This document shows positions 6,446 to 14,625 of a stretch of DNA of 25,057 bases, one piece after another. The stretch spans positions 151,573 to 176,629 of the forward strand of contig DCRR01000009.1 in NCBI GenBank assembly GCA_002325245.1, given 5' to 3'. The notes under the pieces were generated by a model. That model was not told the origin of the DNA. It did not search any database and saw only the letters and a list, made by a program, of their open reading frames with translations. A program made the position numbers and the translations under genes. This DNA comes from Microbacteriaceae bacterium UBA1487 (lineage in GTDB: Bacteria; Actinomycetota; Actinomycetes; Actinomycetales; Microbacteriaceae). The stretch's first letter is position 1; each line of letters begins with the position of its first letter.

Positions 6446-7563
6446 TGCCTGGGAGTCCGCGATTAGTCGATCTCGTCCACGATTGTCTCGTCGGCTTCCT
6501 CGACGAGCAGGACTCTGCGCTTCGGCGCGTCTCCCCCGAGCTCGCCGAGCTGACGACCGCGGCACGCGAGTTCCTCGCCGGCGGCAAGCGGCTCCGCGCC
6601 CGATTCTGCTACTGGGGCTGGGCGGCGGTCGCGATGCGAACCGACTCGCTCGACCCGACCGATGAGTCCGCGGTCCACGACCGGCTCGACGCCGTCGTCG
6701 CCGCGGCCGCTGCCTTGGAGCTGTTCCACGCGGCGGCCCTCGCCCACGACGACATCATGGACAACTCGGACCTGCGCCGCGGGAAGCCGAGCCTGCACCG
6801 CCGCTTCGAGGCATTCCACACCGAGTCCGGCTGGTCCGGCGACGCGGCCGGCTACGGCCGCGCCGCGGCGCTGCTGCTCGGCGACCTGCTGCTCGGCTGG
6901 AGCGACGACCTCTTCGAACGGGGTCTCACCGCGCTGCCGGCCTCAGCGGCGGCCGCGGCGCGAGCCGAGTTCGCGACCATGCGCAGCGAGGTGACGCTCG
7001 GGCAGTACCTCGACATGCTCGACGAGGTCTCCTGGCGCGACCACGACGATCTCGAGTCGCTCGAGCGCGCGCATCGCGTCGTCGTCTACAAGTCGGCGAA
7101 GTACAGCGTCGAGGCGCCCCTCGCTCTCGGCGCCGCCCTTGCGGAGGGCTCCCTGGCCCAGGTGAGCGCGCTCCGCGATTTCGGCCTGCCGCTCGGCGTC
7201 GCGTTCCAGCTGCGCGATGACATCCTCGGCGTCTTCGGCGACGAGGCCAAGACCGGCAAGCCCGCTGGCGACGACCTGCGCGAGGGCAAGCGCACCATGC
7301 TGATCGCGCTGACCCGCAAGCAGCTGCCGAGCTCGACGCTGCGGATCTTCGACGAACTCGTCGGCGACCCGGACCTCGACCCCGATCAGATCGCAATGCT
7401 GCAGACCGCGGTGCGCGATTCCGGCGCGGTGGATCATGTCGAGCGCATGATCGCGCGCGAAGTCGGCGATGCGCTCGCTGCCCTCGACGACGCGCCCCTC
7501 GCGCGCGGAGCCCGGGACGAGCTTCGGCAGCTCGCCGTTGCCGCCACCGACCGCGTCAGCTGA
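6445..7563 (+). CDS. idsA: Polyprenyl diphosphate synthase (geranylgeranyl-diphosphate synthase type)
   Basis: This trans-prenyltransferase condenses isopentenyl diphosphate with an allylic diphosphate, making C15-C20 or longer precursors for quinones, carotenoids or polyprenyl carriers. The product is 372 aa. It has GGKRLRA (46-52), the first Asp-rich motif DDIMD (102-106) with RRG just after (111-113), the YKSAKY region (215-220) and the second Asp-rich motif DDILG (258-262) followed by GKPAGDDLREGKRT. The last motif is the usual actinobacterial GGPP-synthase form. Chain length cannot be fixed from sequence alone. GTG 6445 appears leaderless. The gene is divergent from DUF3040 and the dcw cluster, a common arrangement in actinobacteria. 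Confidence 0.92.
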   Translation: MPGSPRLVDLVHDCLVGFLDEQDSALRRVSPELAELTTAAREFLAGGKRLRARFCYWGWAAVAMRTDSLDPTDESAVHDRLDAVVAAAAALELFHAAALAHDDIMDNSDLRRGKPSLHRRFEAFHTESGWSGDAAGYGRAAALLLGDLLLGWSDDLFERGLTALPASAAAAARAEFATMRSEVTLGQYLDMLDEVSWRDHDDLESLERAHRVVVYKSAKYSVEAPLALGAALAEGSLAQVSALRDFGLPLGVAFQLRDDILGVFGDEAKTGKPAGDDLREGKRTMLIALTRKQLPSSTLRIFDELVGDPDLDPDQIAMLQTAVRDSGAVDHVERMIAREVGDALAALDDAPLARGARDELRQLAVAATDRVS

Positions 7564-7633
7564 GCCGCCGCCCCGACCGCACCGGCGAGGTACGCTCAGC
7601 CTTCAAGCCAACGCCACCAGGAGGATCCCCCGC

Positions 7634-8614
7634 ATGCCCCGACGCCGCCGCATCCTGCCGGGCGCCTCCCTGGCCGCCGTTCTCGCCCTTCTCCTGGTGG
7701 GGTGCGCGACGACGCCGGACGCCGTCCTGCTGGAGGCGGGCGACTGCGTGGCCGAGGAGTTCAACCACCAGCCCGTCCGAGACACCGTCGTGGAGTGCAG
7801 CGAGCCGCACCGCTTCGACATCGTCGCGAGCCTCGGCACCTGGCCGGGCGCCGAGGAGGCGATCGCCGCGAGCGACGCCGCGACCGTCTACGAGCGACTG
7901 CTGCTCGGCGATCCGAGCGACGAGCTCGTCGTGGCGTTCACCGACTGGGCGATGCCGCAGTGCGAACGTGCGTTCCGCGCCATCACCGGCCTCTCGGGAG
8001 TCATGGTGGGCGAGCTCATCGGCGACGACCTGGCGCTCGAGGTGGCATCTCCCACCTGGCTCACCGCCTCCCTCGATACCGCCGCGCGGTTCGGTCTCGA
8101 CGACGATTCGGTCGCCTGCGCCGTCGGCTGGCTCGACGAGGCCTCCGAGCTTCGCACCGTGAGCTTCGAGTCCGGCGCCACGATCGCCGATCTTCTCACC
8201 GGGGCGATCCCGACCGAGCTCCGCGAGTGCTTCGAGCTGCTCGACGACGACCAGCGGACCCCGGTGACGTGCGAGAGCGCGCACACCGGCCAGTCGATCC
8301 TGCGCTTCGACGCGGGCGCGGCGCTCGGCACCGACTGGGTCGAGGCGGTCGACCCGGTCACCGGGCAGCCGGCCGAGTACAGCGCGGCCGACGAGGTGTG
8401 CGCGGCGCTGATCGGCCAGGTGCTGACCGAGGGAGCGCTCGGCGACGGGATCTCGGTGTGGGCGGATGTATGGCCGACCGAGGGCTGGGCCTTCTTCGAC
8501 GGCTCCCGGGCCGACGGCGCGACCTACCCCATCGACTGCGCGGTCATCGCACCCCGCGGCGAGCACCTCACCGGCGACGCCTTCGCGGATGCCGTCACTC
8601 TGACGGCTGGCTGA
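7634..8614 (+). CDS. Septum-formation-family lipoprotein
   Basis: The 326-aa product starts at ATG 7634, with GGAGG about 10 bases upstream. A longer reading from 7469 would overlap the prenyltransferase and is rejected. A lipoprotein signal peptide is clear: basic MPRRRR, hydrophobic core, lipobox LVGC with C24 as the lipidated residue. The mature part carries the Septum_form-like pattern GDCV...V-x-C-(S/E)-EPH (about 37-60), and a second Cys/His arrangement around CESAHTGQ suggests a duplicated domain. Such proteins sit outside the membrane in actinobacteria; a division role is suggested by the family name only. A -10-like TACGCT occurs at 7591-7596. The gene converges on era with two bases between stops. 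Confidence 0.78.
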   Translation: MPRRRRILPGASLAAVLALLLVGCATTPDAVLLEAGDCVAEEFNHQPVRDTVVECSEPHRFDIVASLGTWPGAEEAIAASDAATVYERLLLGDPSDELVVAFTDWAMPQCERAFRAITGLSGVMVGELIGDDLALEVASPTWLTASLDTAARFGLDDDSVACAVGWLDEASELRTVSFESGATIADLLTGAIPTELRECFELLDDDQRTPVTCESAHTGQSILRFDAGAALGTDWVEAVDPVTGQPAEYSAADEVCAALIGQVLTEGALGDGISVWADVWPTEGWAFFDGSRADGATYPIDCAVIAPRGEHLTGDAFADAVTLTAG

Positions 8615-8616
8615 GC

Positions 8617-9510
8617 TCAGAAACCCAGACGCCCGAGCTGCTTCGGGTCGCGCTGCCATTCCTTGGCGACCTTCACTCGCAGCGACAGGAACACCTGCGA
8701 GCCGATGAGCGGCTCGATCGCCGCGCGGGCTCGCGCGCCGACCTCCTGCAGGCGCGCACCGCCCTTGCCGATGATGATGCCCTTCTGGCTGTCGCGCTCG
8801 ACCCAGACGTTGGCGTAGATCTCGACCAGGTCCTTGTCGTCACGGTCGACGATGTCGTCGATCGTGACCGCGAGCGAGTGCGGCAGCTCATCGCTCACAC
8901 CCTCGAGCGCAGCCTCGCGGATGAGCTCCGCGATGCGCTTCTCGAGCGTCTCGTCGGTCGTGGTGTCGGCGTCGTACAGCGGCGGCGAGGTCGGCAGCAG
9001 TCCCAGCAGCTGGGAGTGCAGGATGTCGAGCTGCACGCGACTGTGCGCGGAGACCGGCACGATCGCCTCCCACTCGCGGAGCTCGCTCACCGCGACGAGC
9101 TGCTCGGCGACCTGGCTCTTGCTGGCCGAGTCGGTCTTCGTCACGATCGCGACCTTCTTCGCGCGCGGGAAGGCGTCGAGCTGCTCGTTGATGAAGCGAT
9201 CCCCGGGCCCGATCCGGTCGCCCGCGGGAATGCAGAAGCCGATCACGTCGACATCGCCGAGCGTGGCGGTCACGACGCTGTTGAGACGCTCGCCCAGCAA
9301 GGTGCGCGGACGGTGGATGCCCGGCGTGTCGACGATGATCACCTGGCCGTCCCGCGTGTGCACGATGCCGCGGATCGCGTGCCGCGTGGTCTGCGGCTTC
9401 GAGGACGTGATCGCGACCTTCTCCCCCACGAGCGCGTTGGTCAGGGTCGACTTGCCGACATTCGGGCGCCCCACGAAGGAGACGAAGCCGGCACGGAAGT
9501 TCTCGGTCAT
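8617..9510 (-). CDS. era: Era, GTPase for 16S rRNA and 30S subunit maturation
   Basis: Era binds the 3' end of 16S rRNA and assists 30S assembly. The 297-aa length is normal. The G domain has the P-loop GRPNVGKST (14-22), a TTRH switch I (41-44), DTPG (61-64) and TKTD (124-127). The C-terminal KH domain shows the IGKGGARLQEVG loop that contacts RNA. The ATG at 9510 overlaps the stop of the upstream CNNM gene as ATGA. Grouping with ybeY and rsmE, both acting on 16S rRNA, fits its role. Confidence 0.96.
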   Translation of the reverse strand: MTENFRAGFVSFVGRPNVGKSTLTNALVGEKVAITSSKPQTTRHAIRGIVHTRDGQVIIVDTPGIHRPRTLLGERLNSVVTATLGDVDVIGFCIPAGDRIGPGDRFINEQLDAFPRAKKVAIVTKTDSASKSQVAEQLVAVSELREWEAIVPVSAHSRVQLDILHSQLLGLLPTSPPLYDADTTTDETLEKRIAELIREAALEGVSDELPHSLAVTIDDIVDRDDKDLVEIYANVWVERDSQKGIIIGKGGARLQEVGARARAAIEPLIGSQVFLSLRVKVAKEWQRDPKQLGRLGF

Positions 9511-10811
9511 CGGCTTCGCTCGCTCTTCTCGGGGGTGGGGGGCACAGGAGGGTCGAGCGTGGCGTCGCGCTGGGCGATGAGGGTGCGCAGCAGCTTCCGG
9601 CGACCCTCCACGCGCTCGGCGCGCAGCGAGATCCCCGACACGACGGCGGAGGCTCCGCGCTCGGGAAGCCGCCCCAGCGCCTTCGTGAGCAGGCCACCGG
9701 CCGAGTCGACGTCGTCGTCGTCGAGCTCGACGCCGAACAGCTCGCCCAGCTCGTCGGTGGGCAGGCGCGCGCTGATCCGGTAGACGCCGCCGCCGAGCGA
9801 GCTCGCGTCGGGGGTGTCACGGTCGTACTCGTCGGAGATCTCCCCGACGAGCTCCTCGATCAGGTCCTCCAGCGTCACCAGCCCGGCGATCCCGCCGTAC
9901 TCGTCGAACACCATCGCCAGATGGGTCGACTCGAGCTGCATCTGCCGAAGGGCGTCGTCGGCCTTCTTCGACTCCGGCACGAACAGCGCCTCGCGAGAGA
10001 GCTCGCGCGCGCGGACGTTCGCCGCGTCCAGGGGCTGCTCGTGGCTGTAGCGCGCGAGGTCGCGCAGATAGAGAATGCCGACGACCTCGTCGACGTCGCC
10101 CCCGACCACGGGCATGCGCGAGACGCCGGAGGAGAGGAACAGGCTCATCGCCGCGGCGATCGACGCGTCCGCATCGATCGTGACCATGTCGGTGCGCGGA
10201 ATCATGATCTCCCGCACCAGCGTGTCGTTGAAGGCGAAGATCGAGTGGATCAGCTCGCGGTCGCCCTCTTCGAGCACATCCGCCTCAGTCGCCTCGTCCA
10301 CCATGCTGAGCAGCTGCTCCTCGCTGGAGAACGTCACCGCCTTCGGCCGACCCGGCGTGACCCAGTTGCCGATCGCGACGAGCGCGTCGGCGAACGGGCC
10401 GAGGATCAGTCGGATGATGCGCACCGGCACGGCGGCGGCGCGCGCGATGGCGCGCGCGTGCGCCCGCCCGACCGAGCGCGGACTCGATCCCACCAGGACG
10501 AACGAGACCCCGGTCATGATGAGCGCCGCCACCAGCAGCGACCACCACCAGCGCTCGACGAAGATCGTCGCGAGCGAGAGCGTCACGAGGACCGCGGCCG
10601 TCGTCTCGGCGACGATGCGCATGAAGTTGGCGGCGTTGAGGTGCGCGCCGATGTCGGCGGCGATGGCCTGCAACGAGCGGCGTGCCCGCGAGCGCTCGGC
10701 GAGCTCGCCCAGGTCGCCGCGGCTGAGCACGCTCAGCGCCGCGTCGGCGGCCGCCAGGAATCCGCCGAAGGCGACGAGCAGCACCGAGATCGCGACGAAT
10801 GCGAGGACCAC
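9507..10811 (-). CDS. CNNM/CorC-family transmembrane protein with CBS domains
   Basis: The 434-aa protein has an N-terminal DUF21/CNNM membrane region (about 1-150, several hydrophobic segments), a CBS pair (about 195-330, from REIMIPRTDM to TLEDLIEELVGEI) and a C-terminal CorC_HlyC domain (about 345-415). The family exports or senses Mg2+ (CorB/CNNM); older annotations call it a hemolysin-related protein. The GTG start at 10811 shares one base with the ybeY stop (TAGTG). It lies between ybeY and era, a position widely conserved in actinobacteria. Substrate is unproven. Confidence 0.9.
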   Translation of the reverse strand: MVLAFVAISVLLVAFGGFLAAADAALSVLSRGDLGELAERSRARRSLQAIAADIGAHLNAANFMRIVAETTAAVLVTLSLATIFVERWWWSLLVAALIMTGVSFVLVGSSPRSVGRAHARAIARAAAVPVRIIRLILGPFADALVAIGNWVTPGRPKAVTFSSEEQLLSMVDEATEADVLEEGDRELIHSIFAFNDTLVREIMIPRTDMVTIDADASIAAAMSLFLSSGVSRMPVVGGDVDEVVGILYLRDLARYSHEQPLDAANVRARELSREALFVPESKKADDALRQMQLESTHLAMVFDEYGGIAGLVTLEDLIEELVGEISDEYDRDTPDASSLGGGVYRISARLPTDELGELFGVELDDDDVDSAGGLLTKALGRLPERGASAVVSGISLRAERVEGRRKLLRTLIAQRDATLDPPVPPTPEKSERSR

Positions 10812-11275
10812 TACGACCTCCGGCGTTCGGCGAGGGAGAAGCCGATGAGGATGTCGCGCTGGACGCCGAACATCTCCTTCTCCTCCTCCGGCTCCGCGTG
10901 ATCGAAGCCGAGCAGGTGGAGGATGCCGTGCGCCGTCAGCAGGGTCATCTCCTCGATCGGCGAATGTCCGGCCTCCTCGGCCTGCGCGATCGCGACCTGC
11001 GGGCAGATCACCAGATCGCCGAGCAGCCCCGGCGGCGTGATGTCGTCATCCGTTCCGGGGCGCAGCTCGTCCATCGGGAAGCTCAGCACGTCGGTGGGTC
11101 CGGGCTCGTCCATCCACTGCACGTGCAGCTGCTCCATCGCGGCCTCATCGACGAAGAGGATTGCCAGCTCGGCATCGGCGTGCACGCGCACGTGATCGAG
11201 CGCGAAGCTCGCCAGACGCTGGATCGCGGCCTCGTCGACCTCGATGCCCGACTCGTTGTTGATCTCGATGCTCAC
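10811..11275 (-). CDS. ybeY: YbeY, endoribonuclease / rRNA maturation factor
   Basis: YbeY is a zinc-dependent single-strand endoribonuclease involved in 16S rRNA 3'-end processing and ribosome quality control. The 154-aa protein has the zinc triad in HGILHLLGFDH: H116, H120 and H126. It also has the conserved PTDVLSFP (60-67). GTG 11275 overlaps the phoH stop as GTGA. The phoH-ybeY-CNNM-era order is standard. Confidence 0.96.
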   Translation of the reverse strand: MSIEINNESGIEVDEAAIQRLASFALDHVRVHADAELAILFVDEAAMEQLHVQWMDEPGPTDVLSFPMDELRPGTDDDITPPGLLGDLVICPQVAIAQAEEAGHSPIEEMTLLTAHGILHLLGFDHAEPEEEKEMFGVQRDILIGFSLAERRRS

Positions 11276-12390
11276 GAGCGTCGACGTCCTTTGTGCTCAT
11301 GCCCGCGGGCGGTGGAATCGGCGGCGCGGCCGCGGCGTGCGGCGCGGTTGACGCCGTCCGGGTCGCCGCCGAGCTCGCGCGCGTGCTGACGCGCCTGCTG
11401 CTCGGCGTCGTAGCGCGTGTAGGCGTCGACGATGCGTCCCACGAGCGAGTGGCGCACCACATCGTCGCTGGTCAGCCGGGCGAAGTGGATGTCGTCGACG
11501 CCGTCGAGGATGTGGGACACCAGCTGGAGGCCGCTCGCGCCGAGCGGCAGGTCCACCTGGGTGATGTCGCCGGTGACGACCATGCGGGTGCCGAAGCCGA
11601 GACGTGTGAGGAACATCTTCATCTGCTCAGGCGTGGTGTTCTGCGCCTCGTCGAGCACGACGAAGGAGTTGTTGAGCGTCCGCCCGCGCATGTAGGCCAG
11701 CGGCGCGACCTCGACGGTGCCCGTCGCCAGGAGCTTGGGAACGATCTCCGGATCCATCATCTCGTTGAGCGCGTCGTACAGCGGCCGCAGGTACGGGTCG
11801 ATCTTGTCGGTCAGGGTGCCAGGCAGGAACCCCAGCCGCTCGCCCGCCTCGATCGCGGGACGGCTCAGGATGATGCGGTCGACCTCCTTGCGCTGCAGCG
11901 CCTGGACGGCCTTCGCCATCGCGAGGTAGGTCTTGCCGGTACCGGCGGGACCGATCCCGAAGGTCACCGTGTGGTGATCCATCGCGTCGACGTACGCCTT
12001 CTGTCCGAGCGTCTTCGGGCGGATGCTCTTGCCCCGCGACGAGATGATCGCCTGGCTCAGCACCTCGGCGGGCGTCGTCTCGCCGCGCTCCAGGATGCGG
12101 GCCGAGGTCGAGACATCGCTCGGGCCGAGATCCACGCCGTCGCGCACCATCGTGACGAGCTCGCGCACGAGTCGCTCGGCGGCCGCGACCTGGCTCGGAT
12201 CGCCGTCGAGGGCGACCCTGTTGCCGCGCACATGCACCTCGACGCCGGGGAACTCGTGCTCGAGACGGGTCAGCAGCCGATCCTGCGGGCCGAGCAGCCG
12301 CACCATCGCGAGACCGTCGACCTCGAGTTCGGCATGCCCGAACGCGCTCTCGAGGGGCGCATCGGGCGGGGTCGGGTCATTCGGCGCCAA
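11272..12390 (-). CDS. PhoH-family ATPase (PhoH-like / YbeZ)
   Basis: The 372-aa cytoplasmic ATPase has an N-terminal RNA-binding-like region (about 20-85) and a PhoH core with Walker A GPAGTGKT (147-154), Walker B-type VLDEAQN (245-251) and TGDITQVDLP (273-282). PhoH/YbeZ proteins bind RNA and work with YbeY, the next gene. The start is assigned to TTG 12390, preceded by GGAAGG about 5 bases upstream, which gives a 14-base overlap with the HIT gene. The first ATG in frame (M28) would cut into the conserved MVRLLGPQD region. The C-terminal 40 residues are a basic, probably disordered tail. Confidence 0.92.
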   Translation of the reverse strand: MAPNDPTPPDAPLESAFGHAELEVDGLAMVRLLGPQDRLLTRLEHEFPGVEVHVRGNRVALDGDPSQVAAAERLVRELVTMVRDGVDLGPSDVSTSARILERGETTPAEVLSQAIISSRGKSIRPKTLGQKAYVDAMDHHTVTFGIGPAGTGKTYLAMAKAVQALQRKEVDRIILSRPAIEAGERLGFLPGTLTDKIDPYLRPLYDALNEMMDPEIVPKLLATGTVEVAPLAYMRGRTLNNSFVVLDEAQNTTPEQMKMFLTRLGFGTRMVVTGDITQVDLPLGASGLQLVSHILDGVDDIHFARLTSDDVVRHSLVGRIVDAYTRYDAEQQARQHARELGGDPDGVNRAARRGRAADSTARGHEHKGRRRS

Positions 12391-12733
12391 GGCTGCCTTC
12401 CGGGAGGGTGCCGCCCAGGACGTGGGCGTGCAGGTGGAATACGGTCTGACCGGCGGCGGCGCCGGTGTTGAAGATCAACCGGAACTCGCCGCCGCAGTGC
12501 TCGGCCGCGAGCTGCCCCGCGACCGCGACGATCTCGGCGAGCAGCTCGGGGCTGCCGGCCGCGAGCTCGACGACGTTCGCGAACGCGGCGGTCTTCGGCA
12601 CCACCAGCAGATGCACGGGAGCCTTCGGCGCGATGTCGCGGAAGGCGATGACGCGCTCGTTCTCGAAGACGATGTCAGCGGGAATCTCACGCGCGACGAT
12701 GCGCTCGAAGATCGTCGGCTCGGCGGTGCTCAT
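12377..12733 (-). CDS. HIT-family nucleotide hydrolase (HinT-like)
   Basis: The 118-aa protein is a single HIT domain. The catalytic histidine triad is HLHAH (100-104, in FHLHAHVLGG), with the N-terminal CIFERIVAxEIPA-type segment (here TIFERIVAREIPAD, 7-20) lacking the usual Cys. Such enzymes hydrolyse adenosine 5'-phosphoramidates and related nucleotides. ATG 12733 has no Shine-Dalgarno sequence but has a TAAGAT hexamer six bases upstream, so it may also be made as a leaderless transcript. It lies 23 bases after rsmE and before phoH. Confidence 0.93.
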   Translation of the reverse strand: MSTAEPTIFERIVAREIPADIVFENERVIAFRDIAPKAPVHLLVVPKTAAFANVVELAAGSPELLAEIVAVAGQLAAEHCGGEFRLIFNTGAAAGQTVFHLHAHVLGGTLPEGSLGAE

Positions 12734-12745
12734 GTTCCCATCTTA
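12733..12745 (-). promoter_or_regulatory. Candidate leaderless promoter (-10 TAAGAT) for HIT-phoH-ybeY-CNNM-era
   Basis: On the minus strand TAAGAT (12745-12740) is followed by six bases (GGGAAC) and the ATG at 12733. This is the TANNNT-N6-start layout of leaderless genes. The -35 region is weak and lies inside the end of rsmE. It would give the downstream genes expression independent of HrcA. Confidence 0.45.
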
Positions 12746-12756
12746 AGCGGCTCGCG

Positions 12757-13497
12757 CTACCAGCGCCCGAGCCGTGCGTTCAGCACCGCCAGCGCCGCGG
12801 GCCCCGCCGTCGAGGTGCGCAGGATCTCGGCGCCGAGCCGCACCCGCCGCGCGCCGGCCGCCTCCAGGCTGGCCAGTTCCGCGGGCGAGATGCCGCCCTC
12901 GGGCCCCACCACCAGCGTGATCCGGTCGAGGTGCGCCACCTCCACCTCGCCGATGCCGATCTCGGCGGTCGGATCCAGCACCAGAGCGATCGCGTGCTCG
13001 GAGGAGTGCGCCGCCAGGTCGCGCGTCGCGGCGAGCGGGGCGACCTCGGGCACCCGCGCCCGGATCGCCTGCTTGCTCGCCTCGCGCACGATCGTCTCCC
13101 AGCGCGTACGCCCCTTCTCGACCTTCGGGCCCGACCAGCGGGACACGGAGCGCTCGGCCGCCCACGGGATCACTCCGGAGACGCCGAGCTCGGTCGCGGC
13201 CTGGATGGCGAGCTCGTCGCGATCGCCCTTCGCGAGCGCCTGTGCGAGCCACAGCGCGGGACGCGGCGCGTCGTCGGTGCGCACGACCTCGACCCGCACC
13301 AGCACCTCGCCGGGAGCCACCTGCTCGACCTCGCCGCTGGCGATCGTGCCCGCGCCGTCGCCGACCGAGATGTGCTCGCCGACCCGCACCCGGGAGACCT
13401 GGGCCGCGTGCCGTGCCTCGTCCCCCGTCAGCCGCACCCGCCCCGCGGCGACGCCCTCGGTGAGCTCGGCCGGAGTCGTGAGGTACAGCGACGCCAT
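12757..13497 (-). CDS. rsmE: RsmE, 16S rRNA m3U1498 methyltransferase
   Basis: RsmE is a SPOUT-class, SAM-dependent enzyme that methylates U1498 of 16S rRNA. The 246-aa product starts at ATG 13497 (MASLYLTTPAEL); a longer reading to 14205 runs antiparallel-frame through dnaJ and is rejected. An N-terminal PUA-like RNA-binding part (1-75) precedes the SPOUT domain with EASKQAIR (139-146), VVGPEGGISPAEL (196-208) and LGAEILRTSTA (221-231). The knot motif is normally LGxRILRxETA, so E and S replace R and E here. It begins 5 bases after the dnaJ stop. Confidence 0.93.
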   Translation of the reverse strand: MASLYLTTPAELTEGVAAGRVRLTGDEARHAAQVSRVRVGEHISVGDGAGTIASGEVEQVAPGEVLVRVEVVRTDDAPRPALWLAQALAKGDRDELAIQAATELGVSGVIPWAAERSVSRWSGPKVEKGRTRWETIVREASKQAIRARVPEVAPLAATRDLAAHSSEHAIALVLDPTAEIGIGEVEVAHLDRITLVVGPEGGISPAELASLEAAGARRVRLGAEILRTSTAGPAALAVLNARLGRW

Positions 13498-13502
13498 GAC
13501 GC

Positions 13503-14597
13503 TCAGCCCAGGAAGCGATCGCGCAGCTTGGCGAAGATGCCCTGCTGGAAGGTCGAGAACTCGGGCGGCACGGGCCGTCGGCTCTGCGCGAACTGCTTCA
13601 TGAGCTGCTGCTCCTTGCTGTTCAGGCGCACCGGCGTCACCACCTGGATGCCGACCTTCAGATCTCCGCGGCCGCCGCCGCGCAGCCGCGTCACCCCGCG
13701 CTCCTTCACCGTGATGACGTCGGCGCTCTGCGTGCCGGGCTTCACCTCGATCTCGACGTCGCCGTCGAGGGCGGCGAGGGTCACGGTCGTGCCGAGCACG
13801 GCATCCGTCATCTGCACCTCGAGCGTGGCGAGGAGGTCGTCGCCGTTGCGGCTGAAGGTGTCGTCGTGCTTGACCTTGACCTCGAGGTACAGGTCGCCGT
13901 TCGGGCCGCCCGCCGGGCCGGCCTCGCCCTCCCCCGCCAGGTGAAGGCGCATGCCGGTGTCGACACCGGCCGGCACGTCGATCGTGACGGTGCGCTTGGC
14001 GCGCACGCGCCCCTGACCGGCGCAGGTCGGGCACGGGTTCGGGATGATCGTGCCGTAGCCGCGGCAGGTGCCGCACGGGCTCGAGGTCATCACGTTGCCG
14101 AGCAGCGAGCGCATGGTGCGCTGGATCTGGCCGGTGCCGCGACAGATGTCGCAGGTGATCGGCGAGGTGCCCGGCGCGCAGCACGAGCCCTCGCAGGTCG
14201 CGCACAGGATGGCGGTGTCGACGTCGATTTCGCGGGCGGTGCCGAAGATCACCTCGTCGAGCGAGACGTCGATCCGCAGCAGCGCATCCTGCCCGCGCTC
14301 CCGGCGCGAGCGCGGGCCGGAGCGGGCCTGCGATGCGCCGAAGAACGAGTCGAAGATGTCGCCGAAGCCGAAGTTTCCTCCGCCGAACCCGGCCTGCGGG
14401 CCGAGGTCGTAGCGCTCGCGCTGGTCCGGGTCGCTCAGCACGTCGTAGGCGTGCGTGACGAGCTTGAAGCGCTCCGCCGCGTCCGCGCTCGGGTTCACGT
14501 CCGGGTGGAGTTCGCGCGCCAGCCGGCGGTACGCCTTCTTGATCTCCTCGGGCGTCGCCGTGCGCTCGAGGCCCAAGACCTCATAGTGGTCAGTCAA
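13503..14597 (-). CDS. dnaJ: DnaJ, Hsp40 co-chaperone (HrcA-linked DnaJ2 type)
   Basis: DnaJ stimulates the ATPase of DnaK and delivers unfolded protein. The 364-aa protein has a J domain with HPD (31-33), a Gly/Phe-rich linker (about 68-92), four zinc-binding CxxC pairs (C132/C135, C149/C152, C175/C178, C189/C192) and two C-terminal substrate-binding domains. The first repeat reads CATCEGSC rather than CxxCxGxG, a small deviation. The start is TTG 14597 (TTG ACT GAC CAC TAT), with AAGGA about 9 bases upstream. It lies 28 bases after hrcA and shares its CIRCE control, as usual for this second actinobacterial dnaJ. Confidence 0.96.
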   Translation of the reverse strand: MTDHYEVLGLERTATPEEIKKAYRRLARELHPDVNPSADAAERFKLVTHAYDVLSDPDQRERYDLGPQAGFGGGNFGFGDIFDSFFGASQARSGPRSRRERGQDALLRIDVSLDEVIFGTAREIDVDTAILCATCEGSCCAPGTSPITCDICRGTGQIQRTMRSLLGNVMTSSPCGTCRGYGTIIPNPCPTCAGQGRVRAKRTVTIDVPAGVDTGMRLHLAGEGEAGPAGGPNGDLYLEVKVKHDDTFSRNGDDLLATLEVQMTDAVLGTTVTLAALDGDVEIEVKPGTQSADVITVKERGVTRLRGGGRGDLKVGIQVVTPVRLNSKEQQLMKQFAQSRRPVPPEFSTFQQGIFAKLRDRFLG

Positions 14598-14625
14598 ACC
14601 AGGTAATCCTTAGGGTGTCGAATGA

